The notes under the pieces: generated by a model
The model's database searches: none
Seen by the model: the letters and a program-made list of their open reading frames with translations, nothing else
What the model was told of the DNA's origin: nothing
Assembly (NCBI RefSeq): GCF_000471905.2
Contig: NW_006498246.1
Span: 729,570 to 793,569, forward strand
Direction of reading: 5' to 3'
Length of the DNA: 64,000 bases
Origin: Amborella trichopoda
Lineage: Eukaryota; Streptophyta; Magnoliopsida; Amborellales; Amborellaceae
Made by a program: the position numbers and the translations under genes
Part shown: positions 1 through 10,480 of the stretch, piece by piece
Layout: each line of letters opens with the position of its first letter
Numbering within the stretch: the first letter of the stretch is position 1

Positions 1-1369
1 TTGGGTCGAGTTACTCGGACTTTTCAACCTGCCTAGTTTAGAGGAGAAGCCTTGGGAACAAGCAGAGTCTCGCTGGGTCCCTACATAGGCTCGTGTTCAT
101 GGACGTCTGCATAAAGACATGGAGGAGAAGGGGTGAAAGTAATGGGCGTCCAAGAACAAGGTGGTGCAATTTAAAAAATGAGAAAATCGACTTATTTAGG
201 GATAAATTAGTTGAAGAAGGAAATGGAACGTTGAACATGATGTCAATGTAATATAGAATGAGATGGCTGAATTTAACAAGAAAGTGGCAAAAGAAGTTTT
301 AGGAGAATCTATAGGAAAAAGAAACTTCGATAAAGAAACTTGGTGGTAGAATGATGAGGTTTAGGAGGCCATTAACAAAAAATAATCAATAAAAGGCAGT
401 GTAATAGAAACAATCAAAACTTAGAAGAGTATAAAAATGCTAAGAAAAATGCTAAACAAATAGTAAGTAAAGCTAAACTTAAGGCATATGATAATCTATA
501 CAATAAATTGGGAACAAGATAAGTTGAAAAAAATATCTTCAAATTAGCAAAAATAAGAGAGAAAAAGTGTAGGTATCTAAACCATATTAAATGCATTAAG
601 AGTGAGGATCCAAAAGTTTTGGCAAAGGATAATGAGGTCAACGAAAGGTGGAGAGTCTATTTTAAAAAATTATTAAATGATGAATAAAATGGGAACATAG
701 TGGTTGAAGGGACTATTGATACAAGTGATGGTGGGGGTTGTCGATACATTCGTAGGATTAGGATGTCGGAAGTAAAATAAGCTTTGAAAAGGATGAACGT
801 AGGACAGCCTTTAGGACCAAATGGTATACCGATAGAGGTTTGGAAGTGCATGGGGGAAATTGGCATTGATTGGTTGACAACGCTGTTCAACATGGTGTTG
901 AAAACAATGAAAATGCCAGAAGAATGGAGAAAAAGTATTGTGGTACCTATTTACAAGAATAAAGGAGACATACAGAATTGTGGAAACTATTGAGGGATCA
1001 AGCTTATGAGCCATACTATGAAGCTTTGGGAAAGAGTCATTGAGCAATGACTAAGGCATAAAACGAGTGTATCTGGAAACCAATTTGGTTTTATCCTCGG
1101 AAGGTCAATAACTGAGGCTATTTTTCTACTTAGGCAACTGATTGAGAAGTTTAGGGTGAAGGGAAATGACCTCAACTTGGTCTTTATTGATCTAGAGAAA
1201 GCTTATGATAGAGTACCTTAAAATTTGATTCAGCAGGTGTTGGAAAAGAAAGGCGTCTCTAGACACTACATCGACTTGGTGAGAGATATATATGATGGAG
1301 AGGTTACTAGTGTACGAACAACTAGTGGAGACGAGTGAGTTTTCAGTGACAATAGGTCTACATCAAGGA
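1..1369 (+). mobile_element. RTE-type LINE, internal fragment (pseudogenised)
   Basis: The + strand frames read as an RTE-clade non-LTR retrotransposon with many stops and frameshifts. The linker before the RT is recognisable at 200-690. The start of the reverse transcriptase lies at 784-993 (PNGIPIEVWKCMGEI, then [16 protein letters not shown]). The [12 protein letters not shown] block sits near 1181-1218 with a stop inside. The fragment stops at the IGLHQG motif, just before the LTR at 1387. It is closely similar to the copy at 23530-25083. The 5' end lies outside the window. It is not functional. Confidence 0.85.
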
Positions 1370-1386
1370 GAAAAATAGGACCACAT

Positions 1387-1651
1387 TGTTAGGGATTGCA
1401 CTAACTGCTTGCCCCCCTTAGGATTGACATTTCTTAGATCTGTTGGTTGTCAATCTTTTTTCATTATTTTGTCCTCAATAATTTCACCATTTTGTTGTTT
1501 TGATATGTATGGACATTGGGTTCTTAATGGAATTATCTAGCTTTAAATAGAAAAGTTGTTATGATAAGTATTCTGCTGTAAATAATTTCGTTGCAATATT
1601 CTTCTCTCAGAAGTGCAAGAGAACTTTTACCACTAACCCATTAAGTTTTCA
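1387..1651 (+). repeat. 5' LTR of Ty1/copia element copia-1
   Basis: A 265-base stretch starting TGTTAGGG and ending TTTTCA lies directly before a perfect initiator-Met tRNA primer site. The ends were chosen from TG...CA and the adjacent primer site. I could not locate the 3' LTR, so the boundaries rest on one copy. Confidence 0.7.
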
Positions 1652-1663
1652 TGGTATCAGAGC
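1652..1663 (+). other. Primer binding site (initiator tRNA-Met) of copia-1
   Basis: The 12 bases TGGTATCAGAGC follow the LTR immediately. This is the standard plant copia primer site complementary to the 3' end of initiator tRNA-Met. Confidence 0.85.
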
Positions 1664-1742
1664 TCAGTGACTATCAATCAAATGCATCCTCTTTTCTTTT
1701 AATTATTTTTCCCATCTTGTTCTTTGTTTTCAGCTTTCTTTC

Positions 1743-2180
1743 ATGGAGAACCCAAAAGGAAACCCCATAATAACTCTCAGCTGTTGGTAGCTCCATCACC
1801 CTTCTTCGATTCCCTTATAAAAAATACCCATCGTACATCTGTGAAACTTGATCGCCACCATTACCTCCCATGGAGGGGGCAGTTCTAAAGTTATTTCATG
1901 ACCATTATCTTCTTGATTATGTTGATGGTTCCTTCGAATATCCTCCAGAATATATCATCGAAGATGACGGTAATACCTCATCTATGATTAACCCAGAAAA
2001 TGTTCCATGGCAGAAACAAGACTAGCTTCTTTAAGGTGGCTTATTTCACGTCTCACTGCAAGTGTGTGTGCACAAGTGGTTGGTGTGTGAACTTCTCATG
2101 AAGGTTGGGTGACTCTTGAGAGGTTATTTTCTTCGCATTCCCGACTACATGTAATGCAGCTTCACTTCCAGCAATAGACA
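1743..2180 (+). pseudogene. copia-1 gag, 5' part (decayed)
   Basis: Starting at ATG 1743, broken frames carry copia Gag signatures: VKLDRHHYLPWRGQF near 1838-1885, then TLERLFSSHSRLHVMQLHFQ near 2110-2175. Stops and frameshifts interrupt it. The next Gag block (SDYLQKVKSIVDN) only appears at 4603, so about 2.4 kb of foreign DNA splits gag. Confidence 0.7.
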
Positions 2181-2493
2181 TTGAAGAAAGGAACACGCTT
2201 TGCCACCGACATTGTTGTTAGGTGCCGATGCGTTCCTAAGAGCGGGAGCTGGATTGGGTCTGTAGAATCATGGATTGCGGGAAGCTCCTTGTGGTTAGGA
2301 TCATCGTCCATACGATCCTATATCATGGGAGCGTGATCCTTGTCACAAGGAAGCGCAATTCCATGAGGAAGGAATCACCATAGTAAGTTTTCAGGGATTG
2401 CGAATGATGTGTGAGTTCACAGTACTGTTGTGCACAAACTGGAATCGGTGTGTATGAATCAGTGCCAAAAGGATAAAACATCATATGCACCAT
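2181..2493. other. Unclassified insert flanking element A, left part
   Basis: This is neither copia gag nor part of element A. I recognise no coding motif. Together with 4456-4598 it probably belongs to an insertion in gag that predates element A. Confidence 0.3.
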
Positions 2494-2498
2494 ATCAT

Positions 2499-2950
2499 TG
2501 ATGTAGGGAAATTTGAGGGAAACAGTAAAAACAACAAGAAACAAAGCTAGCACAAGCATAAGTAAAAAATACCCTTGGTTTCATCCCAAGCTAGGATCCA
2601 AAAGCCTAAGCTTCTCTTTTTCAATTTCTAAAAATCATGTGGAATTTTCCTCTCAAGGCCCCACACATCTTTTATATATTGTAATTCAATATTCAGAGAC
2701 ATTTACATTTCTTTACAATGATTAAAATGACCTATATATCTTAACTTAAACTTAAATTTTGTAATGACAAATTTACACCTATGAACTACACCCGTGAATA
2801 GTACTCATGAATAGTACTTGTACATAGTTCGGATCAAATGAACAAAAAAAATATAAAAACCATTGAATCCCTAAAAAACTAAAAGCAAACTATAGTATAT
2901 ATCCTTTAAAGTTGAATAAAAATAAAGAATGAGAACAATTTTTCCCTCCA
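2499..2950 (-). repeat. 3' LTR of element A
   Basis: Matches the right LTR along its length, including the shared AAGCCTAAGCTT and CTCTCAAGGCCCCACACATC blocks. Its right end is slightly deleted (CCCTCCA joined directly to TTCTCACC), so the 2950 boundary is approximate. Confidence 0.75.
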
Positions 2951-3185
2951 TTCTCACCTCTTTGGAGAAAATGCGTCCTTGAGTTATGAAGTATGCTAAA
3001 GATGAAATTGGTGTTAATCCGACAACATTCTTCAACTCGAGTATTGTAAACATGATTCCGGGACTTGTGGGTTATTGCACTGATCAAAACACGATGATTA
3101 TTCGTTAGAACTGAGAAACCCTCGAGGAAAGGGTCACAACATGTTGATAGAATATTTTTAGTCACATAAACTTGTTGAATTCGCA

Positions 3186-3443
3186 TCACTTCAGCCTTGT
3201 ATCCCTGCTGAATTGCTTAGGCTCTGCTCTAGAACGCACCACGAGTGCAACTTTGAGATCAGCGATTAAACCCACAATTTCACCCTCTTCCAAAATATCT
3301 TCACCGTCATCGTAATCCTTATGATAGATTGGATCTCCTAAGAAATTTTGTTGTTCATTTGAGTATATAACAAACATTGGTGGTGAATCCCAATCTACAA
3401 TTTGTTGACTTTCCATGCAATGTGTCAAAATACAAAATCTCAT
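3186..3443 (-). CDS. Element A internal ORF with acidic segment (85 aa)
   Basis: A short reading frame with [19 protein letters not shown] followed by an acidic run (DYDDGEDILEEGE). The same segment, clearly homologous, occurs in element B at 35969-36310. Its repetition shows it belongs to the element family rather than being random. It resembles the acidic spacer region of some gypsy polyproteins, but I cannot assign a function. It lacks catalytic motifs. Confidence 0.5.
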   Translation of the reverse strand: MRFCILTHCMESQQIVDWDSPPMFVIYSNEQQNFLGDPIYHKDYDDGEDILEEGEIVGLIADLKVALVVRSRAEPKQFSRDTRLK

Positions 3444-3505
3444 CCTCCAAATTCACAACTCTAGAGTAATGTTCCCCACATCTAGGTATTCTATCGCTAA
3501 CCTCT

Positions 3506-3739
3506 TCACTCGGCTCCTAACGAGGAGTGTAAAAGGGAAATGCTTATACTCGAGATCCTCTTAGGCTGCCCTTTATTGAGGCTCTCGAACTGCTGCGTCA
3601 GCTGCTGTACTTGCATTTCAAGTTCTTTAATTCTGTCATCTATGAGATCACAGAGTGGATCTATGAAAATCCCCCTTCTACGGCCCCTTCTCAATGCCAT
3701 CGGTTCATTGAAATCAACAATAATTGCTGAAATCAGCAT
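3506..3739 (-). CDS. Element A gag-start-like ORF (77 aa)
   Basis: Reads ALRRGRRRGIFIDPLCDLID followed by a heptad-rich coiled-coil stretch (IKELEMQVQQLTQQFESLN). It lies just inside the 5' LTR and primer site on the - strand, the usual position of the gag start. An equivalent decayed stretch is in element B around 36400-36490. I infer a truncated Gag N-terminus. Confidence 0.5.
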   Translation of the reverse strand: MLISAIIVDFNEPMALRRGRRRGIFIDPLCDLIDDRIKELEMQVQQLTQQFESLNKGQPKRISSISISLLHSSLGAE

Positions 3740-3840
3740 GGTCTATGTTGTTTGGTCAAAACTCTGGCCAAAATCAGCAAACCCTAGACCCCACTATGAC
3801 TTCCCCTCTTTGTCATGGACCTAGGGCACCAAAAAAAGTG

Positions 3841-3935
3841 GTGCTACAGTAACTTTGTACATGCTAAAATAACTTCCGTACTGCTACAGTAACTATGTAT
3901 GTCCTACAATAACTTTCGTACTTGCTACAGTGTCT
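3841..3935. repeat. Degenerate short repeats in the element A leader
   Basis: The block GCTACAGTAACT and variants (GCTAAAATAACT, CCTACAATAACT, GCTACAGTG) recur about every 25-30 bases between the primer site and the first ORF. Element B has the same block at 36668 and 36688. Confidence 0.55.
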
Positions 3936-3965
3936 TCGTTGTAGATCGCGGGTTTTGATACCACT

Positions 3966-4450
3966 TGATGCATGGAGATTTGAAGGAAACAATAAAAAGA
4001 ACACGAAACAAAGCTAAACACAAGCATAAGTCGAAGAAACTGTAGGTTTCTTCTCTTTACCCCAAGTTAGGGTTTCAAAAGCCTAAGCTTTTCTCTTTTT
4101 CAATTTTTAAAAGTCATATGGAATTTTCCTCTCAAGGCCCCACACATCTCGTATATATTATAATTCAATGTTCAAAGACATTATATATCCATGCAATGAT
4201 TAAAATGACCTACATATCCTAACTTAAACTTAAATTTCATAATGACAAATTTAGCCTTGTGAATAGTACCCGTGAAAGTACTCATCAATAGTACTTGTGA
4301 ATAGTTTCCATGAAATAAAGAAAAAATATAAAAACCCTAGAATCCCTAAAAAACTAAAAACCCTAGAAATAAGCCCTAAAAGCAAAGAATAATATACATC
4401 CTTTAAAGTTGAACAAAAATAAAGAACAAGAACAAATTTTCCCTCCATCA
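3966..4450 (-). repeat. 5' LTR of element A
   Basis: 485 bases with TG...CA ends, next to the reverse-complement primer site at 3952-3963 and followed by the ATCAT target duplication at 4451-4455. Confidence 0.8.
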
Positions 4451-4455
4451 ATCAT

Positions 4456-4598
4456 GCACTTGAGAACTGCGGTTCAAACTTGCTGAGAAAGAGGATCACG
4501 ATATCGGGATCTGCCTTCCATCAAAGATTTCTAACTAGAATAGTGGGATCGAGGTTCTAGAGCGGGTCCGTGACCTTTCCTACAAGGTTCCAGCAAAT
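4456..4598. other. Unclassified insert, right part
   Basis: Continues the sequence interrupted by element A. No coding motif is recognised. copia gag resumes at about 4599. Confidence 0.3.
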
Positions 4599-4720
4599 AT
4601 GGTGAGCGACTATCTTCAGAAAGTGAAAAGCATTGTTGACAATCATGTTTCTATTGCACAACAGATACCGGATTCCTATTTGGTGTTGTATTATATTTGG
4701 TGGCTTTTGATTGGTATATG
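4599..4720 (+). pseudogene. copia-1 gag, 3' part (decayed)
   Basis: Reads VSDYLQKVKSIVDNHVSIAQ then IPDSYLVLYYIWW, the copia Gag block that normally reads (I/V)xDYLxKxKxIADNL followed by SDSDLVLYILGGL. It continues the gag broken at about 2180. Confidence 0.7.
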
Positions 4721-6429
4721 TAACTTTTGTTACTTTAGTGGCTTTCAATCTGAAGTTCTTGCTCTTGATAGTTCACAATCCTCAATGAGGGTTTGCATTT
4801 GGAGCATACTCTTGCTCTTCTCCATGATGGGTAAGCTGCATCTTCCATCATGTTCACTGGGAACCAGAATCAAATTGGTTTCACTTTCTTCTCTAGATAT
4901 GGAAGGTTTGGATATTTGAAAAATGTGAGGCATGTGTTGGATTTGTAGAAGAGCTTTATTTCACTTTCTTCTCTAGATATGGATGGTTACAGATTCACTG
5001 GGCATGGTGGAGTACACAGTTTTAAAAGGGGCTCTTGTTATGATGAAAGTAAACTGGTAATTGTACTTGTATAAATTGCTAGGGAGGACAATTGTAAATG
5101 AAATGTTAAATTTGGTCGTGGAGGAAGAATAAGCTTACGCTCATGGTATCATTATGAATATACAGGCCCAGTTGAGGTGTGATATCATTGCATCATGATG
5201 CCTGAGGACAAGATCTAAAAGATCATTGTATCGAGTAGTTGGATCATAGTCTCTTACCATAAAAATAGCTTCATGTGCAACATCGCCTCCTTGGTGAAAT
5301 TGGATTTAGCCTTGCATCGCAAGCCTTTGGATTTAATCTAAGCTAGTCTCAGATAGCTAGATTAGTCGAGACCGTTAGTGAAGTAGTTGAACCTCGAAAT
5401 CCTACTTACCATTACCAAGCTTGCGATCGTCGGTAACCTACATAATGGCTCAATTAGTTGAGACTGTTAGTCTTTATCCTGATTTTGTTCTTTCACTATC
5501 AATTGATAAGGTAGAAGCTATTTTAGCAAATTACTTTCATGGATAGCATAAAACCTCAAATAAAGTTTTTTTTGAAAGTTTTTTTTATTGAAATGTTTGC
5601 TGGACAATGGAAAAAGGAAAAAGGAAAAAGAGAAGAAGTATTCTAGTATTTTTATTTGTCTTTACTTCTCTCTTATCTAAAAGAAATTTAAAAAGGGGGA
5701 ATTTTAATTAGGTGCATCTGGGGTGTTTGAGAATTGTTCGAATCACTACTTGATTCAAGTGATTCTCAAAAAAGCAAGGTGTACATGGTTTGACAATGGA
5801 TGTATTTGATGGTGCAAAGCAAGTCGGAAGCACCTCATAAATTTTCTTTAGGTCGATGTTCAAATTTAGTGAAGGAATGGCTGATGTGGCTAGAGTCGGA
5901 AGCACCTCATAAATTCTCTAGTGTTGATTTTGATATTTGCAATGGTTTGTATAAAATTTGTCATTTTTACTTGTTTGTCATTTTCTTGATTGTCCTTGAT
6001 TAGCCCATGAAAAAGGAGTCAATTGATGTTGTTTTGTGGTAGGGAAAAATGAATTTGAGCTTTTCTTTGCTATTGTAAGGTAATCTCTACAAACCCACAA
6101 AAACAAGTAATTTTCTGCATTGATACTGATTCATCCTTGCCAGTTTTCCTATGGATATAGCCCGATTAGGGTGAACCACGTGTATTTGTGTGTTGATTAT
6201 TCTTGGATTGCAGTTTTGTAATATCTAGTTGTGGTTTTAAATTTTCTATTTTTACTTTTCTTGATTTCCTTTTATTTCTGCCAAATTTATTATGGCACTT
6301 GGCTGTTTTGATTTCTTGAACTTGATTTACTGGTGCTAGGCATGTTGGTTGAAGGCATTGGATTTGTTGTAGTGGTGGGGTTCATTGCAACAAGGGTTAA
6401 TCGAGCTATTCTTAGATGTCAGTACCTGT
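4721..6429. other. Decayed or foreign DNA inside copia-1
   Basis: No coding motif is recognisable over 1.7 kb. The only structure I see is a 22-base direct repeat (AGTCGGAAGCACCTCATAAA...) at 5822 and 5893, and AT-rich tracts near 5560-5700. Protease and the integrase core of copia-1 should lie here but are not identifiable. Confidence 0.4.
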
Positions 6430-7900
6430 CCTCACAATCCTAAAAAAAATGGAGTTTCTCAGAGAAAAGATAGACATGTAATTAAAACACAGAGATAGTG
6501 GAAGCTGCTCTGCCTCTCATGGCCCATGCATTACTCTTTGGAAATTTCTCTTCTCGTTCATTCTACAGCTTGTCCCAAGTGACGCCACCCTGCCCATCCA
6601 ATTGTCACGAGGTTGGAAAATGGGATCTATGATGCTTGCATGGTGTGCTCTACATGCAATCCCATCTCCACTGCTCTCCATGCACAGCCATCCTAACCAC
6701 TTCGGTTAAACCTTCTTGTTTTACTCAAGCCTACAAAGGCCCACACTGGAGCAATCCCTTGGCAGATGAGTTCAGCACTCGTAAGGGGATGGTACTTTTG
6801 TCACTTGTCTCACATGAGTACTGTTGGGTGCAAATGGTGTTTTTAAATTTGAGTGACAGTCTGATGGGTCCCTTGACCATTGCAATGCTCGTCTCATTCG
6901 CAAAAGATTTAATCAAGAAGTGGTTATTAACTATGGCGTAAGGTTTAGCCCAATAGTGAAGCCCATTGCAGTTCATGTGGTGTACCCTCTAGCTGTCTCC
7001 AATGACTGGCCCATTTGACAACTGATGTGCAAAACACTTTCTCCATGCAACAACCTCTTGGCTTTGCGGATCCTGGGTATCTCTTGCACATCTGCAAATT
7101 CCATAAGGCACTTTATGAGCTTAAAAAGGCCCCATTGGCCTGGTTTCAGCAGTTGAACACCCATTTACTGAAATGGGGTTTTGTTGGCTGCAAAGCTGAC
7201 TCGTCTCATTTAGTTTGGTACATAGCTGAATCATGATTATCCTTCCACTAGCAATAACCAATAAATAAAAAAAAATAGTCCCTCTTTGCAAATCTGGATG
7301 TCGAATTTTCCGTGAAAGATCTGAGCTCCCTGCATTACTTGGTGTCGAGACTTCATATATGTCCGATGGGCTGCTTCTTTCTCAAAGCAGTGCACATGGA
7401 TGGTATAAAACAGTACAACACACCTATCACTAATGGTTCCAAGTTGTCTTGCTACTCTTGAATTCCCCTTTCAGATCATCATCATCATCATCCAAGCCGT
7501 ATCCCAATTAAGAATTCCCCTTTCAGATGCCTTCAAATATTGCAGTATTTTTTGGGCACTATAGTATCTTATCCACTCAATACCGGACGTTGCCTTTTCT
7601 GTTATGTAGTGCCCCACTTTTGATCTTTGGCACATGATCTAATACATTATGCACTATCTCAAAGCATCATTCTTATGGGTGCTTTGTCAAACAATGTTAA
7701 AGGTGGATTCGGCTGCCTAGGATGGCGCCCATACCTGGGTGGTCTGTAAAGAAAGGAGGGCCTATAGGCTTGAGGATGATAGTTATTATTTCTTTTCTGG
7801 TTGTTTCGGGGGTTGCGGGGGGTGTGTTGGGTGGTTGTATCGGCTATTAAACCCATTGCCTTAGTGCATAGAGCATCCCTTTTTTTTGAAGAACATTGTT
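6430..7900 (+). pseudogene. copia-1 pol: integrase end, reverse transcriptase, RNase H (decayed)
   Basis: Broken + strand frames carry, in order: the integrase tail (CPHNPKKNGVSQRKDRHVI, near 6430-6490; family form CPHTPQQNGxxERKHRH), the RT entry (TQAYKGPHW near 6725), the RT core (DVQNTFSMQQPLGFADPGYL, then LHKALYELKKAPLAWF at 7015-7160; family form DVxNAFL...GLKQAPRAWF), SLHYL and MDGIK blocks near 7330-7410, and a faint RNase H start near 7550-7700. Many stops. At least one micro-insertion (7477-7511) interrupts it. Confidence 0.8.
7477..7511 (-). mobile_element. 35-base RTE LINE tail with 17-base target duplication
   Basis: The insert is the extreme 3' end of an RTE element in reverse: a (CAT)n/(ATG)n tail then a CCAAGCCGTATCCCAATTAA block, the reverse of the RTE end block seen at 25020-25083. 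It is flanked by a perfect 17-base repeat GAATTCCCCTTTCAGAT at 7460-7476 and 7512-7528. It lies inside copia-1 pol and postdates it. Confidence 0.85.
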
Positions 7901-9880
7901 TCATAGTTTTTAAAGAAGATCTAATTTCTTGCCCCTTTTCAATATTTGAACAATCTAAGGAAGAATAAAACCTAGCATGCTCGTGTTCATTGACATTCTT
8001 TTAGGATTGAATTAAATGATAATAAAGATCAAGAAACTCAGAATAAGACCTATACTTCAATGGGTCGAGTTGAAATCCAAATATGAAAATAAATAAATAA
8101 AAATTACACAAACAATAACCAAATTGAAAGAAAAACAAATCAATCCTAACATTCTTAAATATCATCGAGCTGTAAACCAAGAAATGAAATACACTAACCT
8201 CTCAAAACCCAATCTTGGCTCGAATCAGAGACCTTTCGTTGCCGAAAGACCTCTTTTTGAATCAGTTCAAGTCTTCAATTTTGCAAGAAATCGAAAAGTT
8301 CCAATACTTTTTCTTTTGATCTTCAAAAAAATCACCAAATTCTTGTTGGCTTAGGGTGTTTTTTAAGCAAGAAATGAAGAGGAATGTGTTTTGAGGGGCT
8401 AAAACACCCTCAGCGAATGGTGTTTCCTTTGGCTGCTTAGGTGGCCCTTTGGCGCCTAGGTGGGCACTCGGGTATCAACCCAATAGAGCCTTTCCTAAGC
8501 CATACGGTTTGGTTCATCTTTTGGGCCGCCTACGCATCCAAGTGACCGAGGTTTTGTTCACTGTTCTCAGATGCTCCTCCTATCTTTATTTTACTGCTTG
8601 CCTAGATGTTGATTGGGGCTGTCATGTTGATGCTGATTGGGGCTGTCTTGTTTATTGACGGTCCACAAGTGCTATTGTATATTTTTGTGAACCAATCTAT
8701 TCTTCTAGAGCTTGAAGAAGAACCTAATGTAGCTTGATCTATTCCTGAGTACGAGGATCACACCCTGGCCAATGCAGCGGCAGAAATTGCTTAGATCTGA
8801 TCTCATTTAAGTGATCTGGGAGTCTTACTCTAGGGCTCACAACCCTGTTTTTCATGTGCAGATTACACATGTTTCAATTAATTATCATGTTTTTTGGAAG
8901 ATGGTGGCTTGTAAAGATCTTGATATCCTGTACATGAATATTAATGATCAGCTTGCCTATATTTTCATGATTTCTCATTAATAGTTCTCTTTATTGGGTT
9001 GTTATGACATGTATGTTGTTAAGTTAAGAATCTTACTGGCAGTGGTTGAGTTGTTTTAAAAGTGTGATAGAGAACTTTCACGATTGGCCCATGTGGTTTC
9101 ATTTAGCAGGGTACCACTCATGGCATTAATATGAAAGATAACTTGATGTAATGGTGTATCTAACCAATGTCTAGCTAGAGAGGGGAATGCTACCCCTATT
9201 AAATACAAGGACAGATAATTTACATAAGCCCTGTCCGATTACTTAAGCCTTGGAAGAAATATAAATTTCATTATTTTATTATTCCGTCTCTTGAGTTTTG
9301 ATGAATTTTTATGCTTGAATGAAGTTAGTGTGGTTTACTCAATTTTCGTTATATAGATTTCCCCTATGTTGTATTAATTAGCTTCCTTGAGAATACCTTT
9401 TAGCACATTTTTTGCTGTTGTTGCTCAGTATTGTGATGCTACAGCTTGTATAACATAAAACACCTGTGGTAGATGCTGCATTAATTTGGGCATGTAGCTT
9501 CTTGGTTTGGTGCGACAGGCTCTATATCACTTGTACTCCCTTGAGCATTTAAATTTTTGGAGCCTTTTTTCCACTTGAATTCGAAAAGGGGATCTTAACT
9601 TTTTCTTTTGGGACTTGACCCAATGGTGTAGATTGAAGTTGCCTCTGTTGTTATCCAATTGGGTTGTAAAGTTTAAAAGCTCCTTTTTGTGCTCCAATAG
9701 AGATGCTTAGAATAGGTTTAACTACTGGGTTATGTAGTTAGTTATTTCGGGCATCTTTGTAATACCACAGTTTATCCTGTTATTTTCAGTCTAGGGAGAT
9801 AGTTTCGTGCAGTTTGTCTAAACTTCTTGTGCAAGTGGATGTTTACCTTGTCACATCAATGATGGATAGTTAGTTATGAG
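7901..9880. other. No gene recognised
   Basis: AT-rich sequence without recognised exons. A short imperfect tandem (GTTGATTGGGGCTGTC-type, two copies) lies at about 8605-8650. The 8400-8650 stretch is relatively GC-rich and looks repeat-derived, but I could not classify it. If SGR6 exons upstream of 10391 lie in the window, they are not visible here. Confidence 0.4.
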
Positions 9881-9884
9881 ACAA

Positions 9885-10230
9885 AAAGTGTTGCTGTATT
9901 ACTGCAAATAATTAATATTACTAAGGGATTGTCTACAAAGAGACCATTTATCTTTTGTACACAGAGGCGGACCGCAAATAATTTATATTGCTAAGTTAGG
10001 GATTGTCTACAAAGAGACCATTTATCTTTTACACATGAAGGTCACAATCATTCTTGTCTATTGGATTTCAAAATAGGTGGTTGTAAGAATGTCATTGAAT
10101 AGACACAAAGTTCCCAAAAAAAATTCTCGGAGCCATCCATTTTGACATCTAATGAGTCGGAATGACTGTGGCCTCCATCTACAAGAAATAACTGGTCTCT
10201 TTGTAGACAATCCTGCTAAGTTATTGCAAA
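9885..10230. repeat. Direct plus inverted repeat upstream of the first visible SGR6 exon
   Basis: GGATTGTCTACAAAGAGACC occurs at about 9926-9945 and again at 10000-10019, each preceded by a GCAAATAAT-type stretch. Its reverse complement is at 10194-10213, followed by GCTAAGTTATTGCAA, also inverted. The arms could fold. I suspect a MITE-like element. Confidence 0.6.
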
Positions 10231-10390
10231 ACACACATTGTTGGTTACAAGCCATGCTATATATTTTATAATGGGATCTGTATCGACTGTTAAAACCAGG
10301 AAATAAATGAAGTATGCAAATCTTTAGTATGTGCTAGGAACCTCTGTGACTAAAAAGTACTTACTCTTGGCTTGTTGGCAAACTTTTTAG

Positions 10391-10480
10391 ATCCCTAAAA
10401 TGAAGGCATATATCAGCGATACTGAGGACCTCAAACAAGACAGTTCCTACCAGGAGACTTGGGATGACATGATTATCAAT
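10391..10480 (+). CDS. SGR6: SGR6 exon 1 of those visible
   Basis: Phase 0 on both sides; acceptor CTTTTTAG, donor GTAAGT. Encodes [17 protein letters not shown]... to WDDMIIN. The internal ATG is not the protein start, because the family continues N-terminally. Confidence 0.85.

Larger units (their letters stand above)
2499..4450 (-). mobile_element. Element A: complete non-autonomous gypsy-like LTR element
   Basis: A 1952-base element reads on the - strand. It has two LTRs (2499 to about 2950, and 3966-4450) that begin TGATG on the + strand; the right copy ends CCATCA. It is flanked by a perfect 5-base duplication ATCAT (2494-2498 and 4451-4455). A degenerate primer site lies next to the right LTR at 3952-3963. 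The interior of about 1 kb has two short - strand ORFs and no protease, RT, RNase H or integrase. It must be moved by another element's enzymes. Closely similar in design to element B at 35317-37197. Confidence 0.85.

Noticed and set aside
10401..10403. ATG as the SGR6 translation start
   Set aside because: It lies inside an exon that fits the middle of the family protein, preceded by a splice acceptor and in-frame IPK; several hundred residues are expected upstream.
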